A DNA stretch of 64,000 nt from Mycolicibacterium cosmeticum. GTDB taxonomy: Bacteria > Actinomycetota > Actinomycetes > Mycobacteriales > Mycobacteriaceae. This document shows, one piece after another, positions 21,895 through 30,736 of the stretch. Made by a program: the position numbers and the translations under genes. The notes beneath the pieces are model-generated. The model was not told the origin of the DNA. It did not search any database and worked only from the letters and a program-made list of their open reading frames with translations. The stretch is from positions 1 to 64,000 of the forward strand of contig JACPVS010000008.1 of the NCBI GenBank assembly GCA_016197365.1. Direction: 5' to 3'. Each line of letters begins with the position of its first letter. The first letter of the stretch is position 1.

Positions 21895-22914
21895 GTGAGC
21901 AGCGGCATTTCTCCCCATTTCCTGGCTTTCCCCGATCTCGCCTCTCGAGCCGCCGGCGGCGCGGTCGTCTGGGCCAATGACGACGTCTTCGCCGAGAAGG
22001 AGAACCTGATCACGCCGGCCGCGGCCGAGCACCGGCCCGCGACCTTCGGGCACAAGGGTCAGATCTATGACGGGTGGGAGACGCGGCGTCGCCGCGGAGC
22101 GACTCCGGACTCCAGTGATGCGGCGATCGTGCGACTCGGGGTGCCCGGGGTGGTGCGCGGCGTGGTCGTCGACACCGCCTGGTTCACCGGCAACTACCCG
22201 CCGCACATCTCAGTCGAGGCCGCCGACGTACCGGGACATCCCTCGGTGGAGGAGTTGGTGCACAAGACCAAGTGGACGCCCATCGTGGAGCGCAGCGCGG
22301 CCAACGGCGACACTCGAAACCCGTTCCCCGTCAAGTCAACCCGGCGCTGGACCCATATTCGTCTGTCAATGTACCCCGATGGTGGGGTGGCTCGGTTCCG
22401 GGTGCACGGCGAGGGGCTGCTCGATCCCCGGTTCGCCGAGGGGCTGCCGCTGGATCTGGCGGCGCTGGAGAACGGCGGCCGGATCACGGCTTGCTCCAAC
22501 ATGTTCTACAGCTCGCCGAACAACCTGCTGCTGCCCGGCACCCCGCGGCACATGGGCGAAGGGTGGGAGACCTCGCGCCGCCGCGACGCCGGGAACGACT
22601 GGGTACAGGTGCATCTGGCCAGCCAGGGCGTACTGGCGGCCGCCGAACTGGACACCTCGTACTTCGTCGGCAACGCCCCGGGATGGGCGCGACTGTCCGG
22701 CCGAGACGGTGACGGCGACTGGTTCGAACTGCTGCCCCGCACCGAGCTGCAGCCTGATACCCGGCACCGGTTCCTGATCAAGGACGAGCGCCCCGTCACC
22801 GCGGCGCGTCTGGACATCTACCCCGATGGTGGGATGGCCCGGGTCCGGCTGTACGGAAGCCTGACTGCGCAAGGGCTGCAGCGGGTTCAGCAGATCTGGT
22901 CAGCCAGCTCCTGA
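21895..22914 (+). CDS. alc: Allantoicase
   Basis: Splits allantoate to ureidoglycolate and urea. The 339-residue protein is the usual tandem repeat of two jelly-roll domains; each carries the same signature, YDGWETRRRR (about residues 58-67) and GEGWETSRRR in the second half, and each ends with a YPDGGxARxRxYG/HG strand. GTG start with a leaderless promoter. The stop overlaps the convergent hydroxyacid dehydrogenase by 15 bases. With the preceding gene it is part of a urate/allantoin route; uricase, allantoinase and ureidoglycolate enzymes are not in the window. Confidence 0.93.
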   Translation: MSSGISPHFLAFPDLASRAAGGAVVWANDDVFAEKENLITPAAAEHRPATFGHKGQIYDGWETRRRRGATPDSSDAAIVRLGVPGVVRGVVVDTAWFTGNYPPHISVEAADVPGHPSVEELVHKTKWTPIVERSAANGDTRNPFPVKSTRRWTHIRLSMYPDGGVARFRVHGEGLLDPRFAEGLPLDLAALENGGRITACSNMFYSSPNNLLLPGTPRHMGEGWETSRRRDAGNDWVQVHLASQGVLAAAELDTSYFVGNAPGWARLSGRDGDGDWFELLPRTELQPDTRHRFLIKDERPVTAARLDIYPDGGMARVRLYGSLTAQGLQRVQQIWSASS

Positions 22915-23865
22915 CACCACGTTGCGCAACGGTTCCCCGCGGTGCAGCCGGCCGATGTTGGCGGCGATGTCGTCGGCCCGGCCGGCGAAGGTGTCCGAGG
23001 TGACGCCCGAAGAGTGCGGGGTCATCAGGATGTTGGTCAGCTCGTGGAACGGCAGATCGCTGGGTGCCCCGCCGCTTCCCGGGGTGGGATACCGGTACCA
23101 GACGTCGATGGCCGCGGCACGGATGTGCCGGTGCAGCAACGCATCGTAGAGCGCCTGCTCGTCGACCAGCGGTCCCCGGCCCACATTGATCAGTACCCCT
23201 TCTGCGCCCAGCGCGCTCAATTGCGCGGCGCCGATCATGCCGGTGGTCCGCGCGGTCAGCGGTGCTGACACGAGGACGACGTCGGACTCGCCCATCAGGC
23301 GGTCCAGGGACTCGGCGGGTGCCGCCCAGGCCAGCCCGTGCGCCGGGTCGACACGGCCCGAACCGGTGACTGCCGCCCCCGTGCATCCCAGTGCGCGCAA
23401 CAGTTCCCAGGACCGTTGGCCGATGTGCCCGAAACCGACGAACCCGACCCGGGCGCTGCTCAAGGTGGGTAGCTGGGCGATGGCATCGTCGTAGACCGAG
23501 GTGGCCCACACCTGGCGCCGCAGCGCACGATCCTGGGCCAGGAAGTCGCGCCGCAGCAGGATGGCCGCACTGAGCACGTATTCGGCGATCGAGCGCTCGT
23601 GATGAAACGTGTTGGCGACCACGGTGTCCGGACCCAGTGCCGCAAAATCCACCCGGTCGGTACCCGCGCCCGCGACGTGGATGAGCCGCAACTTCTCGGC
23701 CACCGCGGCCATCTCGGCGGTGAACCGGCCGCCGACGAAGACCTCGGCCGTGCGCAGGGCACCGTCATCGCCCCACGCCACGGTCACGTCGTGCGGCAGC
23801 GCGGCCTCGAAGCGTGCGCGGTGCGGCACCAGGTTACGGTCGGCGACCAGGATATGCATGATCAC
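22900..23865 (-). CDS. D-isomer 2-hydroxyacid dehydrogenase
   Basis: NAD(P)-dependent reductase of 2-oxo acids, 321 residues. The nucleotide fold has [14 protein letters not shown]; catalytic Arg lies in [10 protein letters not shown] and the catalytic His in TPHSSG. The usual Glu region ([10 protein letters not shown]) is diverged. Last gene of the long glucarate/transport operon; GTG 23865 overlaps the gudD stop by 4 bases (ATG 23859 is an alternative). It may handle a 2-oxo acid such as glyoxylate, hydroxypyruvate or a tartronate-type product; substrate not readable. Confidence 0.8.
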   Translation of the reverse strand: MIMHILVADRNLVPHRARFEAALPHDVTVAWGDDGALRTAEVFVGGRFTAEMAAVAEKLRLIHVAGAGTDRVDFAALGPDTVVANTFHHERSIAEYVLSAAILLRRDFLAQDRALRRQVWATSVYDDAIAQLPTLSSARVGFVGFGHIGQRSWELLRALGCTGAAVTGSGRVDPAHGLAWAAPAESLDRLMGESDVVLVSAPLTARTTGMIGAAQLSALGAEGVLINVGRGPLVDEQALYDALLHRHIRAAAIDVWYRYPTPGSGGAPSDLPFHELTNILMTPHSSGVTSDTFAGRADDIAANIGRLHRGEPLRNVVSGAG

Positions 23866-25211
23866 AGGTTCCGTTGCAGCGCAGGGCGTTTGCTGTCGAA
23901 CTGCCAGCCGGGGATCAGATACTGCATGGCCACCGCATCGTCACGGGCACCGAGGCCCTCGGCGAGGTACAGCTCGTGCGCGGCGGCCACGCGGTCCTCG
24001 TCGAGTTCGACGCCCAGGCCCGGCTTGTCGGGTACGTCGAGGTAGCCGTCGACGATCTCGTACGGCGCTTTGGTGATGCGCTGCCCGTCCTGCCAGATCC
24101 AGTGGGTGTCGATGGCGGTGATGGCGCCGGGCGCCGCCGCGGCGACATGGGTGAACATCGCCAGCGAGACGTCGAAGTGGTTGTTGGAGTGCGACCCCCA
24201 GGTCAGACCCCAGGCGTCGCAGAGCTGGGCGACGCGCACCGATCCGTTCATGGTCCAGAAGTGCGGGTCGGCGAGCGGGATGTCCACCGCGCCCGAGCGG
24301 ATCGCATGCCCCATCTCACGCCAGTCGGTGGCGATCATGTTGGTCGCCGTCGGCAGCCCGGTGGCACGCTTGAACTCGGCCATCACTTCGCGCCCGGAGA
24401 ATCCGCCCTCCGGACCCACCGGATCTTCGGCGTAGGCGAGCACCTCGGTCAGTTCCCGGCAGGTGGTGATGGCGTCGGCCAGCAGCCAGCCGCCGTTGGG
24501 GTCCAACGTGATCCGGGCATCCGGGAACCGATCGGCCAGCGCGATCACGGCCTTGGCCTCGTCGGCCGCGGGCAGCACCCCGCCCTTCAGTTTGAAATCG
24601 CGGAAACCGTAACGCTCGCGGGCGGCTTCGGCCAGCCGCACGACGGCTTCCGGTGTCATCGCCTCGTCGTGCCGGATGCGTTGCCAGTCATCGGCATCCG
24701 CGCCCTCGTCGGCCGCTGAGCGATATGCCAGGTCGGTCCTGCTGCGGTCCCCGACGAAGAACAGGTAGCCCAGCGCCTGCACCCGGCTGCGCTGCTGGCC
24801 GTCGCCGAGCAGCGCCGCGACCGGAACCCCGAGGTACTGGCCCAGCACGTCGAGCAGAGCGGATTCGACGGCGGTGACAGCGTGCACCGTCACCCGCAGG
24901 TCGAAGGTCTGGGCCCCGCGCCCGCCGGCGTCGCGACCGGCGAACTCCCGCCGGATATCCGCGAGCACGGCGTTGTAGTCACCGATGCTACGGCCCTCGA
25001 CGAGGGGGCGGGCATCTTCGAGAGTGCGCTGGATCGCCGCGCCGCCCGGCACCTCACCGACACCGGTATGGCCCTCGGAGTCCTTGACGATCAGCAGGTT
25101 CCGGGTGAAGTAAGGCCCGTGGGCACCGCTCAGATTGAGCAGCATGCTGTCATGCCCGGCGATCGGAACCACCCGCATCTCGGTGACGACCGGCGTTTTC
25201 TGTGTACTCAT
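23862..25211 (-). CDS. gudD: D-glucarate dehydratase
   Basis: Dehydrates D-glucarate (and often L-idarate) to 5-dehydro-4-deoxy-D-glucarate. The 449-residue enolase-superfamily protein has the catalytic KxK (Lys207-Leu-Lys209 in DFKLKGG), probable metal ligands Asp237, Glu262 and Asn291 ([21 protein letters not shown]) and the catalytic His341 in [11 protein letters not shown]. Length matches E. coli GudD (446). ATG 25211 is preferred to the longer frame because of an AAGGTGA ribosome site. Overlaps the downstream dehydrogenase by 4 bases, 31 bases after the IclR gene. Confidence 0.9.
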   Translation of the reverse strand: MSTQKTPVVTEMRVVPIAGHDSMLLNLSGAHGPYFTRNLLIVKDSEGHTGVGEVPGGAAIQRTLEDARPLVEGRSIGDYNAVLADIRREFAGRDAGGRGAQTFDLRVTVHAVTAVESALLDVLGQYLGVPVAALLGDGQQRSRVQALGYLFFVGDRSRTDLAYRSAADEGADADDWQRIRHDEAMTPEAVVRLAEAARERYGFRDFKLKGGVLPAADEAKAVIALADRFPDARITLDPNGGWLLADAITTCRELTEVLAYAEDPVGPEGGFSGREVMAEFKRATGLPTATNMIATDWREMGHAIRSGAVDIPLADPHFWTMNGSVRVAQLCDAWGLTWGSHSNNHFDVSLAMFTHVAAAAPGAITAIDTHWIWQDGQRITKAPYEIVDGYLDVPDKPGLGVELDEDRVAAAHELYLAEGLGARDDAVAMQYLIPGWQFDSKRPALQRNL

Positions 25212-25242
25212 GAGATCACCTTCTGGATCGACGTCTTCGAAA

Positions 25243-26052
25243 TCATTGCTGGGCAAACCATTTGTCCCCGTTGGCGACCGGTCGCAGCACCCGGCTCACC
25301 TTGTCCCCCACCGCGCACAGCGACTCGATGAGCTCGGCCTGCCGCTCCGGTGTCAGCCGGGCGATCGGAACCGACACGCTGATCGCGTCCTGCGCGGGTC
25401 TGCTGTAGCGCAACGGAACCGCGAAACACCGGACACCCGAGGTGTTCTCCTCGTCGTCGGTGGCATAGCCGCGGACCCGCGCCAGTTCCAGGGCCTCCTC
25501 CAGTTCCGCGCGATCGGTCACCGTGCGCGGCGTCAGCGCGACCAATTCGGCCGGAACGTGGCTGTCCCGCTCGGCGCCGACCCGTTCGGCCAGCAGGACC
25601 TTGCCCAGCGCAGTCGCATGGGCGGGCAGTCGCCGGCCGACCCGGTTGGTGGTGCGCTGGTACTGACGAGACTCCCGGGTGGCCAGGTAGACGATGTCGC
25701 AGCCGTCCAGGCGTCCGAGATGAAAGGTCTCGTCCCAGATGCCACGCAACTCGTCCAGGAAGGGGGTGATGCTCGGCAGGTAGGGATCGGTGTCCAGGTA
25801 GCTGGTCCCGACCAGCAGGGCGCGCACCCCGATGCTGTAGAGGGTGCCCGAGTCGTCACAGCGCACCCAACCCTGGGCGATCAGAGTGCGCAGCAAGGCA
25901 TGCGCGCTGCTGCGCGGCATGTCCAGTGCGGCACTGACATCGCGGATCCGGGCCGGCTGGTCCTGGCGGTCGGCCAGGTACTCCAGCAGTTCGACGGTGC
26001 GGGCGGCGGACTTCACGCCCGACGAGATCCTTCGTACGGTGGGTTCGCTCAT
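25243..26052 (-). CDS. IclR-family transcriptional regulator
   Basis: A 269-residue regulator: N-terminal winged helix-turn-helix (about residues 10-70, [22 protein letters not shown]) and C-terminal IclR effector domain ([27 protein letters not shown]). It lies inside the operon between the TSUP permease and gudD, with a 4-base ATGA overlap with the former, so it is likely an autoregulated controller of sugar-acid use. The effector may be glucarate or a breakdown product (inference). Confidence 0.9.
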   Translation of the reverse strand: MSEPTVRRISSGVKSAARTVELLEYLADRQDQPARIRDVSAALDMPRSSAHALLRTLIAQGWVRCDDSGTLYSIGVRALLVGTSYLDTDPYLPSITPFLDELRGIWDETFHLGRLDGCDIVYLATRESRQYQRTTNRVGRRLPAHATALGKVLLAERVGAERDSHVPAELVALTPRTVTDRAELEEALELARVRGYATDDEENTSGVRCFAVPLRYSRPAQDAISVSVPIARLTPERQAELIESLCAVGDKVSRVLRPVANGDKWFAQQ

Positions 26053-26780
26053 ATCAATCCCATCTGCTGGACGACGAGGATCACGGCGCCGGTGGCCGAC
26101 GCGATGATCGCCGTCCACCTCTGCCTCTGCGGGTTCAACAGCCGATTCGCGTAGCGAGACAACACATATCCGCCGATGGTGGCTGGTATCAGGAGGGCGC
26201 ACGCCACCACCGTGTGCCGATCGACGGCGCCGGTGACGGTCAGCATCGTCAAGGACATCAACGATCCGATCAGGAAGAACCCGGCCATGGTGCCGCGTAG
26301 CCGGGGACCGCTGTTGCGCTGCCACACCAGTGCCATCGGTGGGCCGCCGATCGAGGTCGCGGTGCCGAGCACCCCCGATGTCGCACCGGCCAGCACCAGG
26401 TTCCGCCGCCGCGGCGCGGGGATCCAGCCGAGGCTGGTCAGGGCGACACCGCCGAGCACGACGGCGGCGATCAACATCGCCAGGGCCCGTTCGGGTATCG
26501 CGGTCAGGATCAGGGCGCCGGCGATGGTGCCCGGTATCCGTCCGAGCAAGGCCCAGCCGGTGCCGGTGACGTCGATCGCGGTGCGCTCGCGCAGCACCAC
26601 CATGAGCGTGACAACCGCGGCGAGCATGATCAGGGTGCCCGGGATGAGGCCCGGGTCGACCAGCGCGACGACGGGGGCGGCGAGCATGCCCAGCCCGAAG
26701 CCGATCGAGGCCTGCAAGCAGGACGCGATCAGCACCGCGATCGCGATGATCGCGTAGCCGGACAGGCCCACCTCGCTCAC
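26049..26780 (-). CDS. TSUP (TauE/SafE) family permease
   Basis: A 243-residue membrane protein with about eight hydrophobic segments in two halves, and the family pattern ASxGFGxGxxxAPxV near the N-terminus (QASIGFGLGMLAAPVV), repeated as GTATSIGGPPMAL in the second half. TSUP proteins move sulfite, sulfonates or organic acids. Start GTG 26780 gives a GTGA overlap with the upstream ABC gene. Located within the glucarate operon, so an organic-acid role is plausible. Confidence 0.85.
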   Translation of the reverse strand: MSEVGLSGYAIIAIAVLIASCLQASIGFGLGMLAAPVVALVDPGLIPGTLIMLAAVVTLMVVLRERTAIDVTGTGWALLGRIPGTIAGALILTAIPERALAMLIAAVVLGGVALTSLGWIPAPRRRNLVLAGATSGVLGTATSIGGPPMALVWQRNSGPRLRGTMAGFFLIGSLMSLTMLTVTGAVDRHTVVACALLIPATIGGYVLSRYANRLLNPQRQRWTAIIASATGAVILVVQQMGLI

Positions 26781-27784
26781 GCGCTGTGCGACAGGGCTTG
26801 TGCGCTGCCCAACGGGTGATGGCATTCCGCGGAATGCCCGGGCACCTTCAGGTCCAGCGCCTGGGGTGGGCGCTGCTGTGCGCAGATCTCGGTGGCGTGG
26901 GCGCAGCGGGTGCGGAACCGGCAGCCCGACGGCGGATTCAGCGGCGAAGGCACCTCGCCCTTGAGCAGGATGCGCTCACCACGTTGGGCCGCATGCAGTT
27001 TCGGGGCCGCCGACATCAGCGCGGCGGTGTAGGGGTGTTCCGGATGGTCGAACACCGCTTCGGTGGGTCCGGTCTCGATGATCCGGCCCAGGTACATCAC
27101 GGTGACCCGGTCGGCGACGTGGCGCACCACCGACAGGTCGTGCGAGATGAACACGTAGGAGATCTTCAGTTCCTGCTGCAGGTCGTTGAGCAGGTTGAGC
27201 ACCTGGGCTTGCACCGAGAGGTCCAGTGCGGAGACGGGTTCATCGCAGATGATGACGTCGGGGTTGAGTGCCAGTGCGCGGGCGATGCCGATGCGCTGGC
27301 GCTGGCCGCCGGAGAATTCCTGCGGGTACTTGCCGAACGCCTTGGGCCCCAGGCCGACCATGTCGAGCAGTCCCCGCACCCGCATGTCGCGGTCCTTGCG
27401 GGACGCGTACAGCGTCTTGTGGGTGCGCCAGGGTTCGGCGATGATCTCGGCCGCCGTCATCCGCGAGTTCAGCGACGCGTACGGATCCTGGAAGACCATC
27501 TGCACCCGGCGGCGGAACTTGAGCAGGTCCTTGCCGCGCAGGGCGTAGGGGTCGATCCCGTCGAAGTCGACGGTGCCGGCGTCCGGACGTTCCAGCATCA
27601 TCAGGGTGCGCGCCAGGGTCGACTTACCGCAGCCGGATTCGCCGACCAGGCCCAGGGTTTCGCCGCGGCCGAGGGTGAGGTCAATGCCGTCGAGGGCGTG
27701 CAGCAACTTGGCGCCGCCCACCCGGAAGCTCTTGGACAGTCCGCGCACGGACAGCAGTTCGTCAGGCGTCGTCGAATCAGACAT
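26777..27784 (-). CDS. ABC transporter ATP-binding protein, dipeptide/oligopeptide type (second)
   Basis: DppF/OppF-type ATPase, 335 residues: Walker A GESGCGKST, Q-loop MVFQDPYASLNSRM, signature FSGGQRQRIGIARAL, Walker B VIICDEPVSALD, switch His in FISHDLSVV. The C-terminal extension contains the cysteine cluster of peptide-type ATPases (SGCRFRTRCAHATEIC, HSAECHHP), probably an iron-sulfur site. Overlaps the first ATPase gene by 8 bases. Works with the partner ATPase and two permeases. Confidence 0.95.
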   Translation of the reverse strand: MSDSTTPDELLSVRGLSKSFRVGGAKLLHALDGIDLTLGRGETLGLVGESGCGKSTLARTLMMLERPDAGTVDFDGIDPYALRGKDLLKFRRRVQMVFQDPYASLNSRMTAAEIIAEPWRTHKTLYASRKDRDMRVRGLLDMVGLGPKAFGKYPQEFSGGQRQRIGIARALALNPDVIICDEPVSALDLSVQAQVLNLLNDLQQELKISYVFISHDLSVVRHVADRVTVMYLGRIIETGPTEAVFDHPEHPYTAALMSAAPKLHAAQRGERILLKGEVPSPLNPPSGCRFRTRCAHATEICAQQRPPQALDLKVPGHSAECHHPLGSAQALSHSA

Positions 27785-28811
27785 TGTTGACCTCCTGTGG
27801 GAAGTGGCATGCGGATTTGCGGCCCGACCCGACCGGGGCCAGTGTCGGCCTGGTCTCTCGGCACAGGTCGCGCGCCAGCGGGCAGCGGTCCTGGTAGACA
27901 CAGCCTTTCGGGATGGAGTGCAGGTCCGGCGGGGCACCGCCGATGGATTTCAGTTCGGCGCCCCGTTCGGCGCTGACCGGGACGGAATCCAGCAGGCCCT
28001 TGGTGTAGGGATGCTTGGGTTCGGCGAACACCTCGGATACCCGGCCCGTCTCGACGACGTTGCCCGCGTACATCACCGCGACGCGGTCGGCTTCCTCGGC
28101 CACCAGCGCCAGGTCGTGGGTGATGAGCACGACGGCCATGTCGTATTCGGCCCGCAGGCTTTTCAGCAGCGCCATGATCTGGGCCTGCACCGTCACATCC
28201 AGTGCGGTGGTGGGTTCGTCGGCGATCAGCACCCGCGGGTTGAGCGCCACGGCCATGGCGATGAGCAGACGCTGACGCATGCCGCCGGAAAACTGATGCG
28301 GGTAGGAGTTGATCCGTTCTTCCGGCTGCGGGATGCCCACCCGGGTCATCAGTTCGATGGCCTTGACTCTGGCCTCTTTGGGCTTCATGCGAGAGTGGAT
28401 GCGGAACGGCTCGGCCAGCTGGGTACCGACGGTGTAGAGCGGGTTGAGCGCCGTCAGCGCGTCCTGGAAGACGATCGCCAGTTCCGGCCCGGCCAGTTTG
28501 CGCCGGGTCTTGCGGTCGGTGGCCAGCAGGTCCACGCCGGCCAGCGTGGCGGACCCGTCGACCACGTCGGCGACCGGTTCGAGCAAGCCGACCAGCGCGG
28601 TGGCCGTCATCGACTTACCGCATCCGGATTCTCCGAGCAGGGCCAGGGTTTCGCCGCTGCGTGCCGCGAAGGACACATGGTCGACGGCGCGCACGGTGCC
28701 GGTGATGGTGCGGATGTCGACGGTCAGTCCCTCGACCCGCAGGGCCGGGTCTGCGTCGAGGCGATCGGTGGTTGGGTGTTCGGCGACTTTGTCGTCCAGG
28801 CGCAGTGCCAT
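27777..28811 (-). CDS. ABC transporter ATP-binding protein, dipeptide/oligopeptide type (first)
   Basis: DppD/OppD-type ATPase, 344 residues: Walker A GESGCGKSM, Q-loop IVFQDALTALNPLY, signature FSGGMRQRLLIAMA, Walker B VLIADEPTTALD, His in LITHDLALV, and the C-terminal cysteine segment KGCVYQDRCPLARDLC. ATG at 28811 overlaps the upstream permease stop by one base (TGATG). Forms the heterodimeric motor with the 26777-27784 product. Confidence 0.95.
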   Translation of the reverse strand: MALRLDDKVAEHPTTDRLDADPALRVEGLTVDIRTITGTVRAVDHVSFAARSGETLALLGESGCGKSMTATALVGLLEPVADVVDGSATLAGVDLLATDRKTRRKLAGPELAIVFQDALTALNPLYTVGTQLAEPFRIHSRMKPKEARVKAIELMTRVGIPQPEERINSYPHQFSGGMRQRLLIAMAVALNPRVLIADEPTTALDVTVQAQIMALLKSLRAEYDMAVVLITHDLALVAEEADRVAVMYAGNVVETGRVSEVFAEPKHPYTKGLLDSVPVSAERGAELKSIGGAPPDLHSIPKGCVYQDRCPLARDLCRETRPTLAPVGSGRKSACHFPQEVNNV

Positions 28812-29791
28812 CAGAGGGCCTTTCCGGTCTTGGCGAAGCGGGACAGGCGTTTTTGCGGGACGGTGAGCCGCCACCGCTGGGCGGGATCGGTGGCGATGCG
28901 GGCCCAGGCTGCCAGGATGGTCGCAGAGACGGTGGTGATGACGATGGCCAGGCCGGGGAAGAACGACAGCCACCAGGCCGTGTGCAGGTAGGTGCGGCCC
29001 TGAGCGACCATCAGGCCCCAGCTGACGTCCGGGGGCTGGATGCCGATGCCCAAGAAACTCAAGGAGCTTTCCGCCAGCATGACGTAGCAGAAGTCGAGGG
29101 TGGCCACGGTCAGCAGGGTGGGCAGCACGATCGGCAACACGTGCCGGGTGATGATCGACGAACCGCTGGCACCGAAAGTCCTTGCGGCGTCCACGAACAC
29201 CCGGCTGGACAACTCGGCGGATTCGGCCCTTGCGGTGCGCAGGTACACCGGGATGCGGGTGATCGCCAGCACCAGGACGATGTTGGCCGCGCTCGGGGAG
29301 AACACGTAGAGCACGACGACGGCGAGCAGCAGGGACGGGAAGCTCATGATGACGTCGGCCACCCGCATGGCCAGGGTTTCCCGCCAGCCGCGGTAGTAGC
29401 CGGCCGCCATACCGATCACCGAGCCGACCACGGCCGAGATCACCACGGCGGGGATCGCCACCGAAAGCGTTGTCCGGCAGGCGACCACGAGACGGCCCAG
29501 CATGCTGCGGCCCAGCGGATCGGTGCCCAGGATGTTGGCCCAGCCGTGCGCCAGGGTGAACGGCGGCTGGTTCGAGTTGTCCAGGTCGATGTGGGTGGCC
29601 AGGCCGCCCATCAGCATCGGGCCGAAGACGGCGGTCAGAATCACCAGGCCGAGGATCACCGCGGCGGCCGCGGCGACCCGGTCGTTTATCAGCAGACGGA
29701 ACCACAGCGAGCGGGCGGAGGTCGGCTCGATCTCTGGTTCGCCGACGATGGCGGTGGTGGGTTTGACCGGAACGAGGTCGATTTGAGTCAT
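28811..29791 (-). CDS. ABC transporter permease, DppC type
   Basis: A 326-residue inner-membrane permease with an N-terminal OppC-like segment, a first helix at about 36-58, and five more helices; ILGTDPLGRSMLGRLV before the core and the cytoplasmic EAA loop around DAARTFGASGSSIITRHVLP are typical of DppC. It lies 10 bases after the dppB-type gene in the same operon. Confidence 0.93.
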   Translation of the reverse strand: MTQIDLVPVKPTTAIVGEPEIEPTSARSLWFRLLINDRVAAAAAVILGLVILTAVFGPMLMGGLATHIDLDNSNQPPFTLAHGWANILGTDPLGRSMLGRLVVACRTTLSVAIPAVVISAVVGSVIGMAAGYYRGWRETLAMRVADVIMSFPSLLLAVVVLYVFSPSAANIVLVLAITRIPVYLRTARAESAELSSRVFVDAARTFGASGSSIITRHVLPIVLPTLLTVATLDFCYVMLAESSLSFLGIGIQPPDVSWGLMVAQGRTYLHTAWWLSFFPGLAIVITTVSATILAAWARIATDPAQRWRLTVPQKRLSRFAKTGKAL

Positions 29792-29801
29792 GTGATTGCA
29801 C

Positions 29802-30731
29802 CTATACCTTTGCCGGTTCGCGGACGCGGGCGTCGAGCAGCGCGTAGCAGGCGTCGATGAGGATGTTGAGCAGGAAGATGCTGACCGCGGTGAGCAGCAC
29901 CGCGGCCTGCAGCACCGCGAAGTCGCGTTGCAGGATCGCGTCGATCATCAGCTTGCCGATACCCGGCCAGCCGAAGATGGCCTCGACCACCACCGCGCCG
30001 TTGATGAGGCCGACGGCCAGGTCGCCGGCCACCGTGAGGGCGGGCGCGGCGGCGTTGCGCAGCGCGTGGTGGGTGACCACCCGGAAGTCGCTGGCGCCCT
30101 TGCTTCGTGCCAGCCGGATGTACGGCGCCGACAGCGCCGACACCATGGCGCCGCGCACCACCTGGGTGAGCACGCCGAGCGGCCGGATCATCAGGGTGGC
30201 GATCGGCAGGATCCAGGACAGCAGGCCCGCGTCGGTACCGGAGGTCGGCAGCACGCCGAGCAGTACGGCGAACAGCCACACCCCGGTGATGGCGAACCAG
30301 AAGTCGGGGATGCTGGCCGCCGTCATGGACAGCAGGCTGGAGAACCGGTCGGCCAGCGAGTTGGGCCGGTACGCCGCCCAGCAGCCGATGATCACCGCAC
30401 CGACGATCGCCAGCGCCATGGTGGTCGCCGCCAATTGCAGGGTGGCCGGGAAGGCCCGCAGGGCCATCTCCGAGGCCGATTCGCCGGTCCGCAGCGAGGT
30501 GCCGAAGTCAAGGTGCACAACACCTTTGAAGTAGTCGAGCAGCTGCGCGATCATGGGCCGGTCGAACCCGTGCGACTGCGCGAACGCCTCGCGCTGGGCC
30601 GCGGTGGCCGATTCTGGCAGGTAGAGGTTGGTGGGGTCACCGGTGAGCCGGGCCAGCAGGAACACCCCGAGCAACACGATGACGAGCGGGATGGTGCTGG
30701 TGTACATCCGGCGCCGGACGAAGGAGAACAT
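29802..30731 (-). CDS. ABC transporter permease, DppB type
   Basis: A 309-residue permease with six hydrophobic segments. It shows the DppB pattern RLTGDPTNLYLPESATAAQREAF after the first helix, the LDFGTSLRTGESASEM motif and the EAA loop near RLARSKGASDFRVVTHHALRN. An AGGAG ribosome site lies 9 nt before ATG 30731, and the binding-protein gene ends 5 bases upstream. Confidence 0.93.
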   Translation of the reverse strand: MFSFVRRRMYTSTIPLVIVLLGVFLLARLTGDPTNLYLPESATAAQREAFAQSHGFDRPMIAQLLDYFKGVVHLDFGTSLRTGESASEMALRAFPATLQLAATTMALAIVGAVIIGCWAAYRPNSLADRFSSLLSMTAASIPDFWFAITGVWLFAVLLGVLPTSGTDAGLLSWILPIATLMIRPLGVLTQVVRGAMVSALSAPYIRLARSKGASDFRVVTHHALRNAAAPALTVAGDLAVGLINGAVVVEAIFGWPGIGKLMIDAILQRDFAVLQAAVLLTAVSIFLLNILIDACYALLDARVREPAKV

Positions 30732-30736
30732 CGGGC

